Part shown: piece after piece, positions 6,928 through 15,184 of the stretch | How positions within the stretch are numbered: position 1 is the first letter of the stretch | Layout: each line of letters begins with the position of its first letter | From: Aerococcus loyolae | Lineage (GTDB): Bacteria; Bacillota; Bacilli; Lactobacillales; Aerococcaceae | NCBI RefSeq assembly: GCF_002871915.2 | Contig: NZ_CP126958.1 | Location: forward strand, 558,001 to 622,000 | Direction of reading: 5' to 3' | DNA length: 64,000 bases | Notes under the pieces: model-generated | What the model was told of the DNA's origin: nothing | Database searches by the model: none | The model's input: only the letters and a program-made list of their open reading frames with translations | Translations under genes and position numbers: made by a program

Positions 6928-8811
6928 GTGCGCCTGGCATGGGCGACAACTAGGTGGTGAAAGTCCACTACAGACCTTTGCAGTAGGAACTGTTAGCTAA
7001 AGACAAGGGTGTCCACCGTGAGGTGGAATCTGAAGGAAGTCGGAGGCAAATACTTGCACTGACGTACAGAAACTTCATAAAGAAAGGCTGTCAAAAGATG
7101 GATGAGCTTGCCAAACAAAGTGAAGTCCAATACTGCACGAATCTGAGACAGTAGATGAAGCAGTGACATGAGTAGAAAGTTGTCGTTCTTACCCAGGGAG
7201 ATCTCACAGACGGCGCAGGAGTCCCCTTATAAGAAGCCGGTCGAAAAAGGTTTACTGTGAGAAGTCAGCCGAAGTCATAGTAGTTTCCTAAGGAAACGAA
7301 GGACTGAACAATTTCAATGTTTGATTAGATGGGAGGTAGCTCAATTATGGGAAAAGCAGAAAAGTTGCGAAAGCAACGCAGCCTACAAAGGCATAAGGTG
7401 GAATCTGAAAAGTATGTAGGTGCGCTTAGTAATTCAGCTATTGAATATATGAAAAGACATGATGGGTCTCTAATGAGTCTCGTCGTCAGAGAAGAAAACC
7501 TCATGCGAGCGGCTCAAGCGGTTCGAAAGAACAAAGGAGCAGCTGGTATTGATGGGGTTTCCGCGAAATCTGCGGAAGCCGAAGTAAGGAAGTACCTCAA
7601 ACCCTTACAACAGAAACTAATAAACGCGACATATAAACCTCAACCGGTGAAACGGGTAGAAATTCCCAAAGCCAATGGGGGAGTTCGTCAATTAGGCATT
7701 CCTGTTGTCAGGGATCGGATTGTTCAACAAGCCATTCGACAAATTATTGAACCAATCATTGATCCTCAACTATCATCAAATAGCCATGGCTTTCGTAAAG
7801 GTAAGAGTGCACATAGTGCACTGAAACAGTGTGTCGAATATTACGAAGCCGGCTATAAAATTGTCGTTGATTGTGATCTCAAGAACTGTTTTGATAATTT
7901 TAATCAAGATAAGATGATTAACTACTTAGAAGGAATGGTTAAAGATCCGGCAATATCACGTATTCTCAGACGTTTTATGAGTGCAGGTGTTATTGATATG
8001 TCTGGTCAATTCATTGATAGTCATACGGGCACCCCCCAAGGGGGTGTCATCTCACCGCTTCTATGTAATGTTTATTTGAATGAACTGGATAGAGAATTAG
8101 AACGTCGTGGGCATCGTTTTGTGCGCTATGCAGATGATTTTGCGATTTTCGTTAAATCAAAACGTGCAGGCGAACGGGTATTAAAGAGTATTACTACTTA
8201 CATCGAGAAAGATCTTCGATTAACAGTTAACCATGAGAAGAGTCAAGTGGGTTCGCCAACCCGTTTAAAATTCTTGGGTTGCCTTATCATGCCTACCCGA
8301 AAGGGTTGTCGTTTTCGTCCGACGTATGAAGCAAAGAAGAAATTCAGAGCAAAGTTAAAACGTCTGACAAGTCGAAAGCGACCAGGCACCTTTAAAACCA
8401 TTGTAAAAGAAATCAACCAAGTGACACAAGGTTGGATCAACTATTTTGGAATAGGTTATATTAAAACTTATATTGAAGAAATAGAACAATGGTTAAACCA
8501 TCGCCTAAGGCAACTCATTTTGAAGCGATGGAAAAGCTGTCAAACGAAGATTGTACGCCTCATGCGGTTAGGATTAGATAGTAATAGTGCGAAACGTATT
8601 GCCTTCTCACGTAAGAAATATTGGCGTCTATCTAAAACACCGGAGGTGCACAACGCTCTGACAACAAAAAGACTCCGCCAGTGGGGATTAAAATCATTAA
8701 CCCTCCTAGCGGAGTCTGCCTATTTAAGATATTGAACCGCCGTATACGGAACCGTACGTACGGTGGTGTGAGAGGTCCTCTGTCCGATTAACGGACAGAG
8801 TCCTACTCGAT
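6928..8811 (+). mobile_element. Group IIC intron, copy 1
   Basis: 1,884 bases. The 5' end GTGCGCC lies directly after a terminator hairpin and T-tract. The 3' end is CTACTCGAT. The 5' ribozyme part (6928-7346) is non-coding and highly structured. The maturase frame follows. Domain V (8736-8767) starts right after the maturase stop: ACCGCCGTATACGG, then CCGTACGTACGGTGGT, with the CGC-type triad of class C rather than AGC. Domain VI is the CTCTGTCCG-ATTAA-CGGACAGAG hairpin at about 8778-8801. Boundaries agree with copy 2 (46732-48615), which is the same length. Six base differences were counted by eye. It splits the FabK-like terminator from the MFS gene. Confidence 0.9.
7347..8735 (+). CDS. 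ltrA: Group II intron reverse transcriptase/maturase, copy 1
   Basis: 462 residues from the ATG at 7347, which has GGGAGG 10 bases upstream; a further ATG lies at 7329. Reverse transcriptase domains occupy about residues 55-310, with GTPQGGVISPLL (RT4) and the catalytic YADD within VRYADDFAIFV (RT5). A maturase (X) domain follows to the end, with GWINYFGIGY. There is no HNH endonuclease, as expected of class C. The protein splices the intron RNA and drives its mobility into terminator hairpins. It differs from the copy 2 protein at one residue (Ser here, Pro there, near residue 20). Confidence 0.92.
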   Translation: MGKAEKLRKQRSLQRHKVESEKYVGALSNSAIEYMKRHDGSLMSLVVREENLMRAAQAVRKNKGAAGIDGVSAKSAEAEVRKYLKPLQQKLINATYKPQPVKRVEIPKANGGVRQLGIPVVRDRIVQQAIRQIIEPIIDPQLSSNSHGFRKGKSAHSALKQCVEYYEAGYKIVVDCDLKNCFDNFNQDKMINYLEGMVKDPAISRILRRFMSAGVIDMSGQFIDSHTGTPQGGVISPLLCNVYLNELDRELERRGHRFVRYADDFAIFVKSKRAGERVLKSITTYIEKDLRLTVNHEKSQVGSPTRLKFLGCLIMPTRKGCRFRPTYEAKKKFRAKLKRLTSRKRPGTFKTIVKEINQVTQGWINYFGIGYIKTYIEEIEQWLNHRLRQLILKRWKSCQTKIVRLMRLGLDSNSAKRIAFSRKKYWRLSKTPEVHNALTTKRLRQWGLKSLTLLAESAYLRY

Positions 8812-8838
8812 TATTTAATGATAGAAAGAGGAGATGGT

Positions 8839-10059
8839 ATGAAAGGTAAATATCTTATTTTAACAATTATTATGGCCTTTACAGTTGCTGGATCGGTTGG
8901 CTTAAATATCAATTCGGTGGGTGTCTTTTTAGGACCGGTTTCCAAAGATTTAAATGTCATGACGGGAACCTTTGCTATTCACGCCACCCTGATTAGTTTT
9001 GGAACAGCCTTTGCAGCCTTTGCAGTGCCTGGAGTTTTGAAGCGCTTTTCCTTTAAGAAAGTCTTGATTGTGTCTACTTTAGTGACAGCCTTGTCCACCA
9101 TGGCTATGGGCTTTTCTAATGCCATGTGGCAATTCTATATTCTAGCCTTTACCCGTGGTGTTTTTGCTGCCGTTTACGGGATTGTTCCCTTACAATTATT
9201 GATTAATAATTGGTATAAGGCTAAGCATGGGACGGTTTCGAGTGTGGTTTTTGCTTTTTCAGGTGTAGCTGGAGCGATTTTTGCCCCCATGTTAACCCAA
9301 TTGATCCAAAGTATTGGCTGGCGACAAACCTATCTGGTTCAAGCACTTTTATTTGTTCTCTTAGCCCTGCCAGCGATTATCTATCCCTTTGCTTTTGATC
9401 CTCGTGATGAAAATAAATTACCTTATGGTTACCAGGAAGAGGACGCTGATGCGGATGAAGCAGCAGTCGATAGTGGGGAAGAGGTCTTCTCCTATACCCA
9501 ACCAACTTTTCTCTTGTTGATTGTAGCTAGCTTATTAATCACGGCTTTAACTGGTTTAGCCCAACACTTCCCTGCTATTGGTGAAGAGTACGGCTACTTG
9601 CCAACCATGGCAGCATTAATGGTATCTGCAGGGATGTTAGGGAATATTATTTTTAAAATTATTATTGGTTTTATTTCCGATGCCAAGGGAGCGATGGTGT
9701 CTGTCTATACTATGCTAGCAACCATGGTTCTCGGCCTTATCGTCATTATGACCTTTAGAGTGGCAGAAATATCATTATTGGGGAGCTTCCTTTATGGGGC
9801 TGTCTATTCCATTTCAGCAGTAGGCTTGGCCTTGGTGACCAAGCATATTTTCTCATTAAAGTTATTTGATAGGGTTTATCCTTCCGTGAACTTTATTGCC
9901 AATGCGGGAGCGGCCGTGGCTGTTTCTATGTATGGTTATCTCTATGATTTCAGCGGCTCTTACCGCTTAGCGATTATCTTATCAATCATTTTGGCTGTCG
10001 TTTCCTTCCTCTGTCTCTTTCTGGCTGACCGCATGAAGTCTGGCCGAATCAAGGCATAA
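8839..10059 (+). CDS. MFS transporter, 12 TM
   Basis: 406 residues from the ATG at 8839 (AGAGGAG 5 bases upstream), preferred to the in-frame ATG at 8818. About twelve hydrophobic helices are seen, with a charged central loop near residues 193-218 (rich in Asp/Glu) dividing the halves. The overall look is a monocarboxylate/oxalate-formate-type (OFA) major facilitator, but no substrate signature is clear. Position next to the CoA-transferase/FabK-like genes suggests it imports or exports their organic acid. Only 27 bases lie between intron 1 and the start, so the gene has no visible promoter of its own outside the intron. Expression probably needs read-through or a promoter in the intron. Confidence 0.8.
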   Translation: MKGKYLILTIIMAFTVAGSVGLNINSVGVFLGPVSKDLNVMTGTFAIHATLISFGTAFAAFAVPGVLKRFSFKKVLIVSTLVTALSTMAMGFSNAMWQFYILAFTRGVFAAVYGIVPLQLLINNWYKAKHGTVSSVVFAFSGVAGAIFAPMLTQLIQSIGWRQTYLVQALLFVLLALPAIIYPFAFDPRDENKLPYGYQEEDADADEAAVDSGEEVFSYTQPTFLLLIVASLLITALTGLAQHFPAIGEEYGYLPTMAALMVSAGMLGNIIFKIIIGFISDAKGAMVSVYTMLATMVLGLIVIMTFRVAEISLLGSFLYGAVYSISAVGLALVTKHIFSLKLFDRVYPSVNFIANAGAAVAVSMYGYLYDFSGSYRLAIILSIILAVVSFLCLFLADRMKSGRIKA

Positions 10060-10133
10060 AGTAAAGGTTATGCTAATTATTGACAGCTAGAGTAAAGACC
10101 AAGACTTTATTAGAAATTAAAACTTTTACACGT

Positions 10134-10160
10134 GAGCTGGCCGAGGAGCCAGCTCTTTTT
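10134..10160 (+). terminator. Terminator after the MFS gene
   Basis: Arms GAGCTGGC and GCCAGCTC around CGAGGA, then TTTTT. Confidence 0.85.
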
Positions 10161-10190
10161 ACGTGATCGGTGTAAGAGCTAATAATGATC

Positions 10191-10270
10191 TGTATGAAAT
10201 TTTTCTAATAATAATATATATTGGATAAATTTTACAATAAAACCCAAAATGTTGTATGAATTTTCTGGCA
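10191..10270 (+). repeat. Two imperfect direct repeats upstream of the aco promoter
   Basis: TGTATGAAATTTTTCTAATAA at 10191-10211 and TGTATGAATTTTCTGGCAATAA at about 10253-10274 are alike over some 20 bases. Their starts are 62 bases apart, close to six helical turns. They may be sites for an activator of the lpd-aco operon. No function is established. Confidence 0.35.
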
Positions 10271-10293
10271 ATAAAAAAAGAATGTGTTATTAT
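10265..10293 (+). promoter_or_regulatory. Predicted sigma-A promoter of the lpd-acoABC operon
   Basis: -35 CTGGCA (10265-10270), 17-base spacer, -10 TATTAT (10288-10293). The cre site begins four bases downstream. No sigma-54 -24/-12 element is visible, unlike Bacillus acetoin operons. Confidence 0.5.
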
Positions 10294-10296
10294 TAA

Positions 10297-10310
10297 TGAA
10301 AGCGATTACA
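10297..10310. promoter_or_regulatory. cre site (CcpA operator) of the aco operon
   Basis: TGAAAGCGATTACA fits the cre consensus TGWNANCGNTNWCA at every fixed position. It lies between the -10 box and the lpd start, where bound CcpA would block transcription. This predicts glucose repression of acetoin use. Confidence 0.75.
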
Positions 10311-10335
10311 TTTATGGTTGGAAGGAGTGATTTTC

Positions 10336-11682
10336 TTGGCAGATTATGATTTATTAGTCATTGGTTCAGGCCCGGGAGGCTATATTGCTGCGGAAGAAGC
10401 AGCAAAGTCAGGTTTGAAAACGGCTGTCGTTGACAAAGGTCCGGTAGGAGGAACCTGTTTAAATTCAGGTTGTATCCCCATTCAAAGCTATGTTCAAAAT
10501 GGTCGTTGGGCCTTGCAAAGTAAGCAATTGGCTAAATATGGATTGGCCCAAGCTAGTGATGACATTGATTTTAAAGCGCTAAAAGCGCGGAAAGATCAAG
10601 TCGTCCAACAAAACCAGCAAGGGATCTTGCAAATTTTTAAAAGCAATGGGATTGATTTTATTGAAGGTGAAGCTGTCTTTGTTAAAGACAAGACCTTTAA
10701 GGTCAATGATCAGACTCTTAGTGCCAAAAATATTTTATTGGCAACCGGTAGCCGGGTTTTAGAACCAACAATTCCGGGAATTGAAGAGGTAGATTATTTG
10801 ACCCATGAGAGTTTTTTCCACATGGAAGATTTACCTGAGCACTTAGTGATTGTTGGAGCCAGTGAGCATGGGGTGGAATTTGCCTTTGCTATGGCTGCTT
10901 TGGGTGTGAAGGTAAGTCTGATCGAGGAAAAGGCAACCATTATTCCAAACCAAGTCAAAGAGGTCCAAGACTATGTCAAACAGCTATTCAAAAAACTTTC
11001 TGTAGAAGTGATTGAAGGCGTTGCCATTGACCATCTTAGTTCTGACCAGGTCCATCTGAGTGATGGTCAAGAGATTGGCTTTGACCAGCTTCTCTTAATG
11101 CTTAGCCGGCGTCCAGATTTGACCATGGTAAAGACTATGGGACTTGAATTGGATAAAAAAGGCACTTATTTAGCAGTTGATGAAAACTATCAAAGCAGTT
11201 CTCCTGGAATTTATGGTGTTGGTGATTTGATCGGTGGCTGGCCCTTTGCCCATGCTGCTAGTCATGAAGGCATTAAGGCAGTAAAGGCGATCTTAGGTCA
11301 AGCTGAATACCCACTTGACTTTAATGCCGTGCCCCGTAAGATGGCGGTCGACGTTGATGTGGAAAGCTTTGGCTTGCATGAAGATCAAGCTAAAGAGGCC
11401 GGCTATGATGTGATGAGTCATCAGATTCCTTTCATGATGAATGGGGCAGCGGCTGCCTTGGAGGAGAGTGAAGGATTTGTCAATATCATTAGTGAAAGAC
11501 AATATGGGCAGATCTTAGGTGGTCTGGTAGTTGGCCATGGTGCCAGTGAAATCATGCATATTCTCTTAGCTGTCTACCAATGTGAAGGCACTATTGATGA
11601 ACTCGCCCAAATGGTCTTTGCTCACCCTACCTTATCGGAAACTATTGGAGATGTCGCTAAAGCATTGGTAAGAAAATATTAA
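10336..11682 (+). CDS. lpdA: Dihydrolipoamide dehydrogenase (E3) of the acetoin dehydrogenase-type complex
   Basis: 448 residues from a TTG at 10336, with AAGGAG 8 bases upstream; the earlier TTG at 10318 overlaps the ribosome site. The enzyme reoxidises E2 dihydrolipoamide using FAD and NAD+. Order: FAD dinucleotide fold VIGSGPGGYIAAEEA (residues 8-22), redox disulfide GGTCLNSGCIP near residue 36, NAD-binding region near 170 (IVGASEHGVEFAF), second FAD site YGVGDL near 298, and the C-terminal His-Glu pair in FAHPTLSETIGD. After the disulfide it reads CIPIQ where most E3 proteins have CIPSK or CIPTK, so the usual Lys is absent. No N-terminal lipoyl domain is fused. First gene of lpd-acoA-acoB-acoC. 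Confidence 0.87.
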   Translation: MADYDLLVIGSGPGGYIAAEEAAKSGLKTAVVDKGPVGGTCLNSGCIPIQSYVQNGRWALQSKQLAKYGLAQASDDIDFKALKARKDQVVQQNQQGILQIFKSNGIDFIEGEAVFVKDKTFKVNDQTLSAKNILLATGSRVLEPTIPGIEEVDYLTHESFFHMEDLPEHLVIVGASEHGVEFAFAMAALGVKVSLIEEKATIIPNQVKEVQDYVKQLFKKLSVEVIEGVAIDHLSSDQVHLSDGQEIGFDQLLLMLSRRPDLTMVKTMGLELDKKGTYLAVDENYQSSSPGIYGVGDLIGGWPFAHAASHEGIKAVKAILGQAEYPLDFNAVPRKMAVDVDVESFGLHEDQAKEAGYDVMSHQIPFMMNGAAAALEESEGFVNIISERQYGQILGGLVVGHGASEIMHILLAVYQCEGTIDELAQMVFAHPTLSETIGDVAKALVRKY

Positions 11683-11715
11683 TGAGTTAAACAGAGTCAA
11701 TAGGAGGAATTCATT

Positions 11716-12789
11716 ATGGTGAAAACACAAGAACAACAACAAGAGCAAAGAAAAGGCTCCGGACAAGCTCAGTTTAAAGAACGGATGGCAACCGATATTA
11801 AAACAGCTTCTGATGTTGAAGTCAAAGCCATGAGTCCGGATAAGGCAAAAGCGATCTATAAGACAATGAACGAAATTAGGGACTTTGAGGATACCGTACA
11901 CCGCTTCTTTGCCCAAGGAGAAATTCCTGGTTTTGTTCACTTATATGCGGGTGCAGAAGCCATTGCGAGTGGTGTCTGCGCCCACTTAACTGATGATGAT
12001 TATATTACCTCTACTCACCGGGGGCATGGGCACTGTGTGGCAAAGGGGGGCGACCTTAAAGGCATGATGGCTGAGATCTTTGGTAAAGAAACCGGCCTCG
12101 GTAAAGGTAAGGGCGGCTCCATGCATATTGCTGACCTCGATAAGGGAATCCTAGGGGCTAACGGTATGGTTGGTGGCGGTTTCGGATTAGCTGTTGGCGC
12201 TGCCATGCGTAATAAATACCTCAAAACTGACTCAGTAGCTGTTTGTTTCTTCGGAGACGGAGCTTCCAATGAAGGGCTGTTCCATGAATGCTTAAATATG
12301 GCAAGCATTTGGCAGTTGCCCGTTATTTTCGTTAATGAAAACAATTTCTTTGCGGAATCGACCCCACAATGGTATTCATCTGGTTCGGAAACTATCGCTG
12401 AACGGGCGGCAGCCTACAATATGCCAGGTGTCCGTGTCGATGGGAAGGATTTGATGGCTGTTTATGAAGCAGCTGGTGAGGCAATTGACCGGGCTCGTCA
12501 GGGCGGAGGACCAACGTTAATTGAATGTGTGGCCTACCGTAACTATGGTCACTTCGAGGGAGATGAACAAAAATATAAAGCTCTCTCAGGTCCAGAAAAA
12601 GAATGGGCAGACCGTGACGCTATTCAAGTCTTTAAAGACTATGCCATTGAACACGGTTTAGCCAGTCAAGAAGAATTAGAAGAAATCGAAGCCCAAGCCA
12701 AACAAGATGTAGAAGATGCAGTGGAATATGCTAAAGAGAGTCCAATTCCTGCTGCTGAAAACCTATTAACCGATGTTTTCGCTGACTAA
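11716..12789 (+). CDS. acoA: Acetoin dehydrogenase-type E1 component, alpha subunit
   Basis: 357 residues. This is the thiamine diphosphate-binding alpha subunit of a 2-oxoacid/acetoin dehydrogenase E1. The motif GDGASNEG near residue 179, with a distal NENN about 27 residues later, binds ThDP-Mg. HRGHGHCVAKG near 96 and GKGGSMHIAD near 133 are typical of AcoA proteins. The first 30 residues are a Gln/Lys-rich extension. GGAGG precedes the ATG. With AcoB it cleaves acetoin (or a related ketone) and passes an acetyl group to lipoyl-E2. A pyruvate or branched-chain E1 is possible but less like the motifs seen. Confidence 0.83.
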   Translation: MVKTQEQQQEQRKGSGQAQFKERMATDIKTASDVEVKAMSPDKAKAIYKTMNEIRDFEDTVHRFFAQGEIPGFVHLYAGAEAIASGVCAHLTDDDYITSTHRGHGHCVAKGGDLKGMMAEIFGKETGLGKGKGGSMHIADLDKGILGANGMVGGGFGLAVGAAMRNKYLKTDSVAVCFFGDGASNEGLFHECLNMASIWQLPVIFVNENNFFAESTPQWYSSGSETIAERAAAYNMPGVRVDGKDLMAVYEAAGEAIDRARQGGGPTLIECVAYRNYGHFEGDEQKYKALSGPEKEWADRDAIQVFKDYAIEHGLASQEELEEIEAQAKQDVEDAVEYAKESPIPAAENLLTDVFAD

Positions 12790-12822
12790 TCTGAGGATTT
12801 AGCTGAGAGAGGAGACTTTAAT

Positions 12823-13854
12823 ATGAGTAGAGAAATTGCCTTTATGACCGCAATTAATGAAGCTTTAGACCAAGCCATGGAAAAAGATGACCGCGTTGTC
12901 CTCTTAGGAGAGGATATTGCGGGTGGTCGTGAAGTTGACCATTTAGCTGAAGAAAACGAAGACGCCTGGGGTGGCGTTATGGGGGTTACCAAGGGTTTGG
13001 GTCCTAAGTACGGTCTAGATCGTGTCATTGACACCCCCTTATCAGAAATGGGATATATGGCTGCAGCAGTGGGGATGGCTGTCACTGGTTTACGTCCGGT
13101 TCCTGAATTAATGTTTAACGACTTTATTGGTTTCTGTTTAGACTCCTTACTGGGCCAAGGCTCAAAAATGCGTTATATGTTTGGTGGTAAGGCTCAGATT
13201 CCTATGGTTGTTAGGACCATGCATGGAGCTGGAGCGAGTGCGGCAGCCCAACACTCGGGTTCTTATTACGGAATTTTTGGCTCGATTCCAGGGATTAAAG
13301 TGGTTGTTCCTGCGACTCCTTATGATGCTAAGGGTTTACTCCTGGCTTCGATTGAAGATAATAATATTGTTGTCTTTTCTGAAGACAAGACCATCTACGG
13401 TCAAAAGGGCGAAGTTCCAGAAGAGTACTATACTATTCCAATTGGTAAGGCGAATGTATATCGCCAAGGGGATGACTTAACCATTGTGACTATCGGTAAA
13501 ATGCTCTTTGTTGCTGAAGAAGTGGCCGAACGTTTGGCCAAGGACGGTATTTCTGTAGAAGTCATTGATTTAAGAACGGTTGCCCCTTGGGACCAAGAAA
13601 CCGTGATCGAATCGGTCAAGAAAACCGGGCGTTTGATTGTTATTGATGAATCCAATCCTCACAATAATACAGCAACCGATATTGCCTCAGTGGTGAGTGA
13701 CAAGGCCTTCGATTACCTTGATGGTCCCATTAAGTGTATCTGTGCACCTAATGTACCGGTACCGTTTGCGGTGAACCTGGAACAATTATATTTACCAGAT
13801 GCAGATAAGGTAATCGAAGAAGCTGCTGAACTTATTGACGACTTAAGAGCATAA
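12823..13854 (+). CDS. acoB: Acetoin dehydrogenase-type E1 component, beta subunit
   Basis: 343 residues, normal for an E1-beta transketolase-like subunit. The N-terminal pyrimidine-binding part has LLGEDIAGGREV near residue 27 and DTPLSEMGYMAAAVGMA near 67. The C-terminal transketolase domain starts near residue 210 and includes VEVIDLRTVAPWD. It pairs with AcoA in an alpha2beta2 E1. The start has AGAGGAG upstream, and only 33 bases separate it from acoA, so translation is likely coordinated. Confidence 0.85.
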   Translation: MSREIAFMTAINEALDQAMEKDDRVVLLGEDIAGGREVDHLAEENEDAWGGVMGVTKGLGPKYGLDRVIDTPLSEMGYMAAAVGMAVTGLRPVPELMFNDFIGFCLDSLLGQGSKMRYMFGGKAQIPMVVRTMHGAGASAAAQHSGSYYGIFGSIPGIKVVVPATPYDAKGLLLASIEDNNIVVFSEDKTIYGQKGEVPEEYYTIPIGKANVYRQGDDLTIVTIGKMLFVAEEVAERLAKDGISVEVIDLRTVAPWDQETVIESVKKTGRLIVIDESNPHNNTATDIASVVSDKAFDYLDGPIKCICAPNVPVPFAVNLEQLYLPDADKVIEEAAELIDDLRA

Positions 13855-13868
13855 GGAGGCGGAAATCT

Positions 13869-15086
13869 ATGGCGACAGAAGTAGTAATGCCAACATTAGG
13901 ACTCACCATGACAGAAGGGACCATCGAACAATGGTATGTTAAAGAAGGCGATGAAGTTTCTTCAGGTGACGTTCTAGCAACGATTAGTTCAGAAAAATTG
14001 TCTGGAGATGTTGAAGCACCAGAAGCAGGAATTGTGATTAAAATTGTAGCTGATGAAGGCGACACCCTAAAATGTAAGGCCGCTATGGCTTATATTGGAG
14101 AAGCCGGTGAAGAAGTGGAAGTTGAATCTAATGGAGAGATAGCTAGTGAAACTGAAGCAGAATCCAGTTCCAGTGAAAAAGAAAGTTCAAAAGAAATCAA
14201 CAAGGATAAAACAGATATCAAAGCACGTCAAGGAGCCGTTAAGGGTGGGCGTATCTTTATCACTCCTGTAGCCCGTAAATTAGCTGAAGAAAAAGGTTAT
14301 AATATAGAGGATATTCCGGGAACAGGTGGTAATGGCCGGATTACCCGCCGTGATGTTGAACGCTATCAACCTGAAGCTAAGCCTAGCCAAGTAGTAACTA
14401 GTCAAGCTGGTGAAGGTTTACCTGGTATGCGTAAGACTATTGCTAAACGAATGGTTCAAAGCTTACAAACCACAGCCCAGCTGTCCTTACATCGCAAGGC
14501 AGATGTGACTCAATTAAGCAAACTGCGTCAAGAAATTAAATCGAAAGCCAATGATGGTGCAGCATTAGGTTGGACCACCTTAATCACCCGAGCAGCTGTG
14601 AAGGCTTTAGAAGAAACGCCAGAAATGAATAGCTGGTATCAGGATGGACACTGGGAACAACATGAAGCGGTTCACATTGGCATGGCAACGGCAGTTGCTG
14701 ATGGTTTAGTGGTCCCTGTCATTAGAGATGCTCAAGGCCTCAGTCTAAGCAAATTAGGCGAAAAGATTAACGAAGTAACTAGCCAAGCTAAGGCTGGCCA
14801 ACTACCAGCAGATCTCTATTCCGGTTCTACCTTCTCTATTACTAATATGGGAGGACGAGGAATTGAATACTTCACTCCGGTAATCAACCCACCAGAAGCT
14901 GGTATTCTGGGTCTGGGAGCAATTCAAAAGGAATTAGCCTTTGATGATAATGGCCAAGTGGTTGAGTTAAGTAAATTCCCATTAAGTTTAACCTTTGACC
15001 ACCAATTATTGGATGGTGATCCAGCTGGTGCTTTCTTAGACCTAATTGTTTCTTATCTAGAAAATCCTTATAGCTTATTGCTATAA
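13869..15086 (+). CDS. acoC: Dihydrolipoamide acetyltransferase (E2), acetoin dehydrogenase type
   Basis: 405 residues. A single lipoyl domain occupies residues 1-80, with the lipoylated Lys in SSEKLSGD, a variant of the usual DKA context. A charged linker runs from about 84 to 118 (Glu/Ser/Lys-rich). The peripheral subunit-binding domain at about 125-165 reads RIFITPVARKLAEEKG then GNGRITRRDV. The catalytic acyltransferase domain fills residues 180-405, with the active-site His and Asp in DHQLLDGD near 379. It accepts the acyl group from E1 and passes it to CoA. It is the last gene of the operon. A terminator at 15127 follows. Confidence 0.87.
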   Translation: MATEVVMPTLGLTMTEGTIEQWYVKEGDEVSSGDVLATISSEKLSGDVEAPEAGIVIKIVADEGDTLKCKAAMAYIGEAGEEVEVESNGEIASETEAESSSSEKESSKEINKDKTDIKARQGAVKGGRIFITPVARKLAEEKGYNIEDIPGTGGNGRITRRDVERYQPEAKPSQVVTSQAGEGLPGMRKTIAKRMVQSLQTTAQLSLHRKADVTQLSKLRQEIKSKANDGAALGWTTLITRAAVKALEETPEMNSWYQDGHWEQHEAVHIGMATAVADGLVVPVIRDAQGLSLSKLGEKINEVTSQAKAGQLPADLYSGSTFSITNMGGRGIEYFTPVINPPEAGILGLGAIQKELAFDDNGQVVELSKFPLSLTFDHQLLDGDPAGAFLDLIVSYLENPYSLLL

Positions 15087-15126
15087 AAGCTTAATGATTA
15101 TAAGTTGAACAGTGATAGCAGGAGAG

Positions 15127-15156
15127 GGCTGGGACAAAAGTCGCAGCCTTCTTGTT
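15127..15156 (+). terminator. Terminator after acoC, similar to the ends of the downstream IS
   Basis: GGCTGGGAC-AAAA-GTCGCAGCC (one mismatch) then TTCTTGTT. Fourteen bases, CTGGGACAAAAGTC, are identical to the inverted repeats of the IS1182-like element at 20649 and 22389. Confidence 0.8.
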
Positions 15157-15184
15157 ATTTATAGGCAGGTAAAGGAGGGAAAAA

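Noticed and set aside
7347..8735. Reverse transcriptase as part of a retron or diversity-generating element
   Set aside because: A maturase domain, domain V/VI hairpins and GTGCG...AT ends mark it as a group IIC intron; a second identical copy supports this.
11716..15086. Operon as branched-chain keto acid dehydrogenase linked to ptb-buk
   Set aside because: E1-alpha motifs and the lpd-first, short E2 layout look like acetoin dehydrogenase, and the operon is separated from ptb-buk by about 8 kb, opposite-strand genes and terminators. It cannot be fully excluded.
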